From: Pseudomonadota bacterium
GTDB lineage: Bacteria; Myxococcota; Polyangia; Polyangiales; Polyangiaceae
NCBI GenBank assembly: GCA_023419055.1
Contig: JAEZYO010000213.1
Location: forward strand, 1-5,675
Direction of reading: 5' to 3'
DNA: 5,675 nucleotides
The notes below the pieces were generated by a model. That model was not told the origin of the DNA and did no database searches. It saw only the letters and a list, made by a program, of their open reading frames with translations. Below, in pieces: positions 1 through 4,835 of this stretch. Position numbers and translations under genes: made by a program. The first letter of the stretch is position 1. The number at the start of each line of letters is the position of its first letter.

Positions 1-5
1 TGTAA

Positions 6-983
6 TTGCGCGCGGTGGGGGGGGGTGCCGCCGGCGTCACGCTGACGCTCTTCCACGGGCGTGGAGGGACGGTGGGCCGCGGCGGCGGCTCTCCCGTGTT
101 TCGCGCGCTCACCGCGCTGCCCCCGCACACCGTCACGGGCCGCATCAAGATCACCGAGCAGGGCGAGATCATCAGCCAGAAGTTCGGCATCACTTCGATC
201 GCGGAGCGCAGCCTGGAGGTCATGCTCTCCGGCACGCTGATGGCCGCCTTCTCCGATTGGCAGAAGGGGGTCGACGACAAGAAGCCGGCGCGCTTCAAAG
301 AGAGGATGGACCGCCTCGCCGAGGTCTCGCAAAAGGCGTTTCGCCGCATCGTCCACGAGGATCCGCGCCTGTTCGACCTGTTCCTCAAGGCGACTCCGGT
401 GCGAGAGCTCACTCACGTGCACTTCGGCTCGCGTCCGGCCTACCGCGAGCGCGGCGTCGGCACGATTCAGGGCATCCGCGCCATCCCCTGGAACTTCGGT
501 TGGACGCAGATGCGCCTCTTGCTCTCGGCGTGGCTCGGCGTGGGCCGCGCCTTCGACGACATCATGAAAGAGAGCGGAGGCCTCGAGCTCTTGCGCGAAA
601 TGGATCGCGCCTGGCCGTTCTTCACCGATCTCCTCGACAAGATCGAGATGGTGGCCGCCAAGGCCGACCTCGAGATCGCGAAGCTCTACTTGTCCGAGCT
701 CGAGAGCAACGGGCCGCTCGTCGACGAAATCCTGCAGGACTTCGATCGCACCGTGAAGGGGCTCCACGCGATCAGGAACCGCGAGCTCCTCTCCGATCAT
801 CGCTTCCTCCAGGGCTCGCTCGCCCTGCGAAACCCCTACGTCGATCCGCTGAACCTCCTCCAGGTGAGCCTGCTCAAGCGCAAGCGCGCCCTGCCCGAAG
901 GTCACGCCGATCTGCGGCTGCTGGATCAGGCGCTCGGCACCACCCTGAACGGCATCGCTCAGGGCATGCGGAACACCGGTTAG
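6..983 (+). CDS. ppc: Phosphoenolpyruvate carboxylase, C-terminal part (5'-truncated)
   Basis: Cytosolic anaplerotic enzyme making oxaloacetate and phosphate from phosphoenolpyruvate and bicarbonate. About 315 of the usual ~880-930 residues are present. Counting from the TTG at 6, the signature FHGRGGTVGRGG lies at 16-27, with R19 and R25 matching E. coli R581 and R587. GSRP follows at 141-144, RAIPWNFGWTQ at 158-168 (R158 matches R713), AKAD with K219, RNPYVDPLN with R275, and the conserved terminal MRNTG with N323. R25, K219, R275 and N323 match the four residues that bind the inhibitor aspartate in the E. coli enzyme, so feedback inhibition by aspartate is plausible. The N-terminal half, including the catalytic histidine, lies outside the window. 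The TTG at 6 is not a real start: TAA at 3-5 and the G-rich run before codon 8 look like an edge or sequence error. After GRGGG this protein reads SPVFRALTALPP, one residue longer than the common form. The family call is near certain. Confidence 0.95.
   Translation: MRAVGGGAAGVTLTLFHGRGGTVGRGGGSPVFRALTALPPHTVTGRIKITEQGEIISQKFGITSIAERSLEVMLSGTLMAAFSDWQKGVDDKKPARFKERMDRLAEVSQKAFRRIVHEDPRLFDLFLKATPVRELTHVHFGSRPAYRERGVGTIQGIRAIPWNFGWTQMRLLLSAWLGVGRAFDDIMKESGGLELLREMDRAWPFFTDLLDKIEMVAAKADLEIAKLYLSELESNGPLVDEILQDFDRTVKGLHAIRNRELLSDHRFLQGSLALRNPYVDPLNLLQVSLLKRKRALPEGHADLRLLDQALGTTLNGIAQGMRNTG
17..25. other. G9 homopolymer at the broken 5' edge of ppc
   Basis: Nine consecutive G bases lie just upstream of the first recognisable PEP carboxylase residues, and an in-frame TAA is at 3-5. 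In an intact gene this stretch should encode ordinary PEPC sequence. Homopolymer miscalling or a low-quality contig end is the simplest explanation; a real frameshifted pseudogene is the alternative. Confidence 0.5.
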
Positions 984-1029
984 GCCGGCTCCGGAGGGTG
1001 AGAGCGCGACCGACTCATCGGCCGGCGAG

Positions 1030-1067
1030 CTCGCCCAACGTCGCCGTGCTCGCCCAACGTCGCCGTG
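1030..1067. repeat. Exact 19-bp tandem direct repeat (2 copies)
   Basis: The unit ctcgcccaacgtcgccgtg occurs at 1030-1048 and again, without mismatch, at 1049-1067. It lies in the 140-bp gap between ppc and the kinase gene, ending 56 bp before the kinase ATG. It could be a recent slippage duplication or a doubled regulator site in the kinase promoter; the sequence alone does not decide. No third copy is visible on either side. Confidence 0.9.
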
Positions 1068-1123
1068 AAGGCCGTCTACCCCGCCGAGCCTCGCTTTCGA
1101 CGCTAAGGTTTCAGCGTTGGGCC

Positions 1124-2350
1124 ATGGCCGACCATCCGACACTCCTCCGGGACGGGCGCTACCGCGTGCTCGGCGTGCTCGGCGAGGGCACGCAGGCGCA
1201 AACGCTCGCGGCCACGGACGAGCGCGCCGGAGGGAGAGCGGTCGCGATCAAGCGCTTCATCGTGCGCGGCGCGAAGAGCTGGAAAGACGTCGAGCTCGCG
1301 GAGCGTGAAGCGCGCGTGCTCTCGAGCCTCCGGCACCCGCGCCTGCCCGAGTACGTGGAGCACTTCGAGGAGAACGGCGAGCTTTACCTCGTCATGGAGC
1401 TTGCTCCCGGCGAGTCCCTGCAGGCGCTCAGAAAGCGCGGCGGGCGCCTCGGACGCGACGACGTGCTGCGCCTCCTCTCGGAGCTCTCCGAGGTGCTCGG
1501 CTACCTGCACTCGCGATCCCCGCCCATCATCCATCGGGACGTGAAGCCCGGCAACGTGATCCGCCGCCCCGACGGCTCCTTCGTCCTCGTCGATTTCGGC
1601 AGTGTTCGCGATCGGCTCAAGCTCGAGGGCGGCAGCACCGTGGTCGGGACCTTCGGCTACATGGCGCCGGAGCAGTTTCAGGGCCGCGCCATGCCGGAGA
1701 GCGACGTCTACGGCGCGGGCGCCACCGCGCTCGCGCTCCTCACCGGAGAGGAGCCGGAGAATCTGCCGCACCGCGGGCTCAAGCTCGACGTCGAGCGCAT
1801 TCTCCCCTCCGATCCCGAGCTCGCCGCCCTGCTCTCGAATTTGCTCGAGCCCGATCCCGATCTTCGAGCCAAGGCGATACCGGCGCTCGCTAGGCCCGGC
1901 TCCACTCCTCGACCCGAGCCGGAGAGCCCGAGCGTCGATCGGGAGGGAGACCGCACGCGCCTCGCGCAGCGCGAGACCATCCCGTTCCCGGTGCTCACGC
2001 TGCTCCTGCTCGGCCTCGTGATCGCTCGCGTGGCGGTGCGGCTCAGCGTGGGCGTGTTCGTCCCGATCCTGCTCTTGACGCTGAGCGTGGTGTTCGGCAG
2101 CGGGCTCCGTCGAGCCAGCCGCCGCGTGCGCGGCGCTGCCGGGCGCGCAGACGCGGCGCTGCACCGCGCCCAGCGCGTGCTTCGCCGGTTGGAGATCGCC
2201 TCCGACGCGAGCGCTCCCGTCGGTCGCTCGAGGGTGCGGGTCGAGACCGGCTCGAGGCGGGGCCGCGCGCGGGTGGTCGAGACCACCGCCGAAGCCGTCG
2301 AAGAATCCGACGCGCACGTCCGGAACGAGACTCGCGAGCGCCGGCGCTGA
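1124..2350 (+). CDS. Hanks-type Ser/Thr protein kinase with C-terminal membrane anchor
   Basis: 408-residue protein predicted to transfer ATP phosphate to Ser/Thr of unknown partners, acting at the inner membrane. The kinase domain spans about 13-256. It has a glycine loop GEGTQAQT (20-27, third glycine replaced by A25), VAIK with K43, alpha-C E62, HRDVKPGN (137-144, D139 catalytic), DFG (157-159), APE (181-183), D194 in DVYGAGA and R248 before the end of the fold. All key catalytic residues are present. As an RD kinase with S171, T172 and T176 in the activation loop, it is probably activated by autophosphorylation. A Pro/Glu-rich linker (258-286) leads to two hydrophobic stretches (about 288-301 and 307-325), then a basic Arg-rich tail. 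The frame is open far upstream into ppc, but homology begins just after ATG 1124; no strong ribosome site precedes it. There is no PASTA or other sensor domain. Confidence 0.93.
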   Translation: MADHPTLLRDGRYRVLGVLGEGTQAQTLAATDERAGGRAVAIKRFIVRGAKSWKDVELAEREARVLSSLRHPRLPEYVEHFEENGELYLVMELAPGESLQALRKRGGRLGRDDVLRLLSELSEVLGYLHSRSPPIIHRDVKPGNVIRRPDGSFVLVDFGSVRDRLKLEGGSTVVGTFGYMAPEQFQGRAMPESDVYGAGATALALLTGEEPENLPHRGLKLDVERILPSDPELAALLSNLLEPDPDLRAKAIPALARPGSTPRPEPESPSVDREGDRTRLAQRETIPFPVLTLLLLGLVIARVAVRLSVGVFVPILLLTLSVVFGSGLRRASRRVRGAAGRADAALHRAQRVLRRLEIASDASAPVGRSRVRVETGSRRGRARVVETTAEAVEESDAHVRNETRERRR

Positions 2351-2376
2351 CGGCTTTCGTGTGAGAGCCGCATTTT
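2351..2376 (+). terminator. Rho-independent terminator-like hairpin after the kinase
   Basis: Starting at the base after the TGA stop, CGGCTTTC (2351-2358) pairs with GAGAGCCG (2363-2370) in an 8-bp stem with one G-T wobble and a GTGT loop. The sequence CATTTT follows. The T-tract is short and interrupted, so termination may be partial. Its position directly after the stop supports a real role in separating the kinase from the lipoprotein gene. Confidence 0.5.
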
Positions 2377-2531
2377 CCTCGTTTCGAACTCGAGGAGCTT
2401 GGGAAAGGCGGTGAACGGAGGGCTCGTGCACGCCCTCGCCTCGACGCGCGCGAAAAAGCCAAGCCGACCAGCACGAAACCGTAGGACAATGAGGCCTTGG
2501 TGGTGCTGCTGATTTCGGCGCGGCCAAACCT

Positions 2532-2535
2532 GGAG
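2532..2535 (+). promoter_or_regulatory. Ribosome binding site for the LDLa lipoprotein
   Basis: GGAG lies 10 bases before ATG 2546. It supports this start, which also gives a short signal peptide with Cys at position 20. The rest of the 195-bp gap (2351-2545) shows no promoter I would defend. Confidence 0.55.
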
Positions 2536-2545
2536 TCACGAAACG

Positions 2546-3529
2546 ATGCTGCGAGTCTCGCGATGGAGTGGGGTGCTGCTGGTAGTGATGAGCGCCGCTG
2601 GTTGCAGCAGCGGGGACGGTGACGACGACCAGGGTCCGAGCAGCTCCACCGGCGGCGGTGTCTGCGCCAAGCTGGTCGACAAGCTGAAGTCGTGTGACGT
2701 CGCGGACGAGGTGAGCGGCACCGCGACCTGCAAAGACGAGCTGATCTCGGAGTGCGTGGTCGACTGCCTGCTCGCCACGAGCTGCGACGACCTCGGCGTC
2801 TTCTTCTGTACCCTCGACATCCCTGCCGGCATCGACAGCTGCCGACAAACCTGCTCCGAGCCCGAGTTCGACTGTGGCGATGGTTCCGGCACCTACGTCG
2901 CGAGCTTCACGTGCGACGGGGTCGCGGACTGCGAAAATGGCGTCGACGAGGCAGACTGCGGCTTTACTTGCAACGACGGGACCTCGATCGAAGGCTCCTG
3001 GCAGTGCGACGGCGTCCCCGACTGCCCCGACGTCGAAGACGAAGCGGACTGCCTGGTGCTCGAGTGCACGGCGTACCTCGACCCGCCCGTCCCCGGGGCC
3101 GCCGACTCTCACGCGGGCTGCGAACCGTTCAGCGCCGCGCTCGCGGACTGCGGGCTCCTGGGCGACGGCCCCGTCTTCTGCTCGCCTGAGATGACCCCCT
3201 GCCTCGCGGAGTGCTACGCGAGCCAGAGCTGTGCGGAGCTCACGGACGCCGGCTGCATCGGCATGCCGACCCAGGCGCTGCTCGATTGTGCGGCCGCGTG
3301 CCCGCAGACCTACTCTTGCGACGGCGCCTCGGGGCTCCCGCCCGAGCTCGTGTGCGACGGGATCCAGCACTGCTTCGACGGCACGGACGAGCCCGCCGAG
3401 TGTCCGACGTTCACCTGCGGGAGCGGTGAGGTCATTCCGCTCCAGTACCTGTGCGACGGTCAGTACCTCGATTGTACGGACGAGTCGGACGAAGCGGACT
3501 GCGCGACGCTCGTCTGCCCGGAACCGTGA
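2546..3529 (+). CDS. Cys-rich lipoprotein with four LDLa-like repeats
   Basis: 327-residue predicted lipoprotein, function unknown. Residues 1-19 form a signal peptide (R3, R6, then GVLLVVMSAAG), with C20 as the lipidated cysteine. The box AAGC is a relaxed lipobox, and S21 at +2 suggests outer-membrane sorting. A Gly/Ser/Asp linker follows (21-39). The rest holds two copies of one module: unit A (40-174) and unit B (192-324). Each has a 9-Cys helical-looking domain, then two LDLa-like repeats (110-138 and 142-169; 258-286 and 291-319), then one trailing Cys. The repeats keep the CDGxxDC...DE...C core, whose acidic residues bind calcium in known LDLa domains, so calcium-stabilised folding and ligand or surface binding are plausible. 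All four lack canonical Cys 1 and Cys 3. The protein has 37 cysteines, implying oxidative folding outside the cytoplasm. It follows the kinase gene after a terminator-like hairpin and converges with the DHH gene. Confidence 0.85.
   Translation: MLRVSRWSGVLLVVMSAAGCSSGDGDDDQGPSSSTGGGVCAKLVDKLKSCDVADEVSGTATCKDELISECVVDCLLATSCDDLGVFFCTLDIPAGIDSCRQTCSEPEFDCGDGSGTYVASFTCDGVADCENGVDEADCGFTCNDGTSIEGSWQCDGVPDCPDVEDEADCLVLECTAYLDPPVPGAADSHAGCEPFSAALADCGLLGDGPVFCSPEMTPCLAECYASQSCAELTDAGCIGMPTQALLDCAAACPQTYSCDGASGLPPELVCDGIQHCFDGTDEPAECPTFTCGSGEVIPLQYLCDGQYLDCTDESDEADCATLVCPEP
2873..3052 (+). other. LDLa-like repeats 1 and 2 (4-Cys form)
   Basis: Repeat 1 (residues 110-138) has C110, C123, C129, C138; repeat 2 (142-169) has C142, C154, C160, C169. 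CDGVADC and CDGVPDC followed by DE-A-DC match the calcium-binding half of LDLa. No Cys stands before the FxC position or at the mid-repeat position before the CDG motif. Confidence 0.75.
3317..3502 (+). other. LDLa-like repeats 3 and 4 (4-Cys form)
   Basis: Repeat 3 (residues 258-286) has C258, C270, C276, C286; repeat 4 (291-319) has C291, C303, C310, C319. CDGIQHC and CDGQYLDC are the core motifs. Repeat 3 has His where Asp is usual before the second core Cys, and repeat 4 has one extra residue there, so calcium binding may differ from repeats 1 and 2. Confidence 0.72.
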
Positions 3530-3536
3530 AGGCCGC

Positions 3537-4607
3537 TCACGCGCGCGTGTTGCGCGGGTTCTTCTCGAGCTCGGGAACGATCCGCGCGACGCGCTTGTGG
3601 ACCACCTCGCGCACGATGCGCCAGAGGCCGTCCTCGTCGTCGCTCTCCGCCATCAAGCCGAGCGGGATGCGGAACCCGCCCATGTCGGCGCGCCCGCCGC
3701 CGTAGGGGCGCCCCTCGCTGTCGTCGCCGAAGACGCTCTGCATGAAGGCAGCGGGGTCGACGCTCGCCCGGCGAGTGCGCAAGGAGCCGTCCACGCGATC
3801 TTCGACGATGCCGAAGACCAGGACGGTGTCGATGTCCTCGCGACGAAGGATGAAGTCCGCCGCCATCGGGATGGCGTCGCGGTTATTGGCCGAGACCATT
3901 CCCACGCCGGCGATCGCGAAGTCGCGCACGACCTCGATGTCGGCGAGCGCGCGCCCGATCGCTTCCATGGACTCTGCCGTGACGGCGCGGCGGCCGACCC
4001 GGCTCAAGATCTCCGCGTCGCAGAACGGCTTGAGGTACGCCGCGGCGCGGAAGTCTGCGGGCGTGGCGTACGCGAAGTCGTCGGTGTCGGTCTGGATCCC
4101 GAAGAACATCCCGGTGGCGACGGCGCCGTCGTCGTTGCCGGCGCTGCCGAACGGCGCAAGGCCACTCTCGGCGTACTCGGCGTACATGGTGCACGTCGCG
4201 GCGACATCGTGACGAATGTCGACGAAGGCAGCGCGCGGAAGCGTCGGCGGGCGGTGGTGATCCACCACCGTGAGCAGCTTCAACTTCTCCGGGATCTTCA
4301 GCGAAGGTTCGCTCGCGCTCGCGTCGACCAGTGCGAGGTAACCGAAGTCTTGGAGCTCCGACGGATCGGAGACCTTCACCATCGGCACATTGAGAAGTTT
4401 CACCAGCGCGCGATTCTCGGAGCGAGAAAGCGGCAACACGTGCGCGATGGTGGCCGAGACGCCGAGCCGTTCACACAGACGCTTGTGGGCGAGCGCCGCG
4501 CCGATCCCGTCCGGGTCGGGATGACCGCCGAGCAGGATCACATGTGGCTTATCGTTCGCCGCCGCGATCACTCGCGCGAGCTCTTGGGATTTGTCGGCAA
4601 TGGACAT
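3537..4607 (-). CDS. DHH/DHHA1 family phosphoesterase (NrnA/RecJ-like)
   Basis: 356-residue cytosolic metal-dependent phosphoesterase. Relatives such as NrnA degrade short oligoribonucleotides and/or pAp; substrate here is inferred only from the family. The DHH domain (about 20-180) shows motif I GGHPDPDGIG (27-36, D31 and D33), motif II LALVDASASE with D95, motif III VVDHHRPP (DHH at 116-118) and motif IV GIQTDTDDF with D174. The C-terminal DHHA1-like domain ends in GGGRADMGGFRIPLG (303-317). Length fits stand-alone NrnA-type proteins (about 310-360). Two oddities: the usual motif I His four residues before the first Asp is G27, with H29 nearby, and the DHHA1 motif has GGGR instead of GGGH. 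The ATG at 4607 gives the whole fold, but no ribosome site sits at normal distance; a GAGGAG lies about 22 bases upstream. It is transcribed divergently from the DUF4846 gene and converges on the lipoprotein gene. Confidence 0.92.
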   Translation of the reverse strand: MSIADKSQELARVIAAANDKPHVILLGGHPDPDGIGAALAHKRLCERLGVSATIAHVLPLSRSENRALVKLLNVPMVKVSDPSELQDFGYLALVDASASEPSLKIPEKLKLLTVVDHHRPPTLPRAAFVDIRHDVAATCTMYAEYAESGLAPFGSAGNDDGAVATGMFFGIQTDTDDFAYATPADFRAAAYLKPFCDAEILSRVGRRAVTAESMEAIGRALADIEVVRDFAIAGVGMVSANNRDAIPMAADFILRREDIDTVLVFGIVEDRVDGSLRTRRASVDPAAFMQSVFGDDSEGRPYGGGRADMGGFRIPLGLMAESDDEDGLWRIVREVVHKRVARIVPELEKNPRNTRA

Positions 4608-4835
4608 GCAGTGGACCGCCGTGCCCGGTCTCCTCAGGCTAGACCAGGCCTCGGGTTGAGTTCTACCTCCGCGCGGGCAACGCGCACCGACCGACCGACG
4701 GACCTAGAGCCGACCGCGGGACCTTTTCTCGGCGAAATCGCCCGCAAATGCGGGAGCGCACGATTCGAAACGCGGGCCGGAGCCAAAATCGGCCGAAAAA
4801 CTGTTACGAGCGCGCGTTTGTAGTATGCCATCCGG
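4608..4835. promoter_or_regulatory. Divergent intergenic region between the DHH and DUF4846 genes
   Basis: This 228-bp gap must hold promoters for both genes, but I cannot point to a convincing pair of -35/-10 boxes. It is less GC-rich on its right side (4776-4830). TAGTAT at 4821-4826 could be a -10 box for the plus-strand gene; it has no clear -35 partner and would place transcription start almost at the GTG at 4836. Small repeats include three CCGA units within 4686-4699, and GGTCT/AGACC arms at 4627-4631 and 4641-4645. Confidence 0.4.
4741..4754. repeat. Perfect short inverted repeat CCCGC-AAAT-GCGGG
   Basis: Five-bp arms around a four-base loop, located between divergent genes about 134 bp upstream of the DHH start and 82 bp before the plus-strand GTG. 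It could be an operator half-site pair or a chance hairpin in GC-rich DNA; no T-tract follows, so it is not terminator-like on the plus strand. Confidence 0.35.

Larger units (their letters stand above)
2663..3517 (+). repeat. Internal protein duplication: (9-Cys domain + 2 LDLa + Cys) x 2
   Basis: Unit A is encoded at 2663-3067 and unit B at 3119-3517. Cysteine spacing in the first domain is 10, 12, 8, 4, 6, 8, 11, 4 residues in A (C40 to C103) and 10, 10, 7, 4, 6, 8, 11, 4 in B (C192 to C252). Both are followed by two 4-Cys LDLa-like repeats and a final Cys exactly five residues after the last repeat (C174 and C324). Sequence identity between the units is low, so the duplication is old or each copy was shaped separately. 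Confidence 0.85.

Noticed and set aside
1100..1117. ACGCT/AGCGT hairpin with AAGG in the loop before the kinase ATG
   Set aside because: A 5-bp stem with an 8-base loop is expected by chance here, and AAGG is a poor, distant ribosome site, so I do not claim translational control.
257..1123. Upstream extension of the kinase reading frame into ppc
   Set aside because: It overlaps the real PEP carboxylase frame, encodes Arg/Ala/Pro-rich shadow sequence, and kinase homology starts only after ATG 1124.
2377..2395. Second hairpin CCTCG...CGAGG after the kinase terminator candidate
   Set aside because: Only a 5-bp stem with a 9-base loop and no T-tract; too weak to call in this GC-rich sequence.
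1103..3370. 755-codon open frame on the minus strand
   Set aside because: Antisense to the kinase and LDLa lipoprotein, whose motifs are unmistakable. Its translation is low-complexity Ala/Arg/Glu, typical of GC-rich antisense shadows.
2546..3529. LDLa repeats as eukaryotic contamination
   Set aside because: The gene is intron-free, has a bacterial lipoprotein signal and a GGAG ribosome site, sits between bacterial genes and shares their composition.
3231..4823. 530-codon open frame on the plus strand
   Set aside because: Overlaps the end of the lipoprotein gene in another frame and is antisense to the whole DHH gene. No domain is recognisable.
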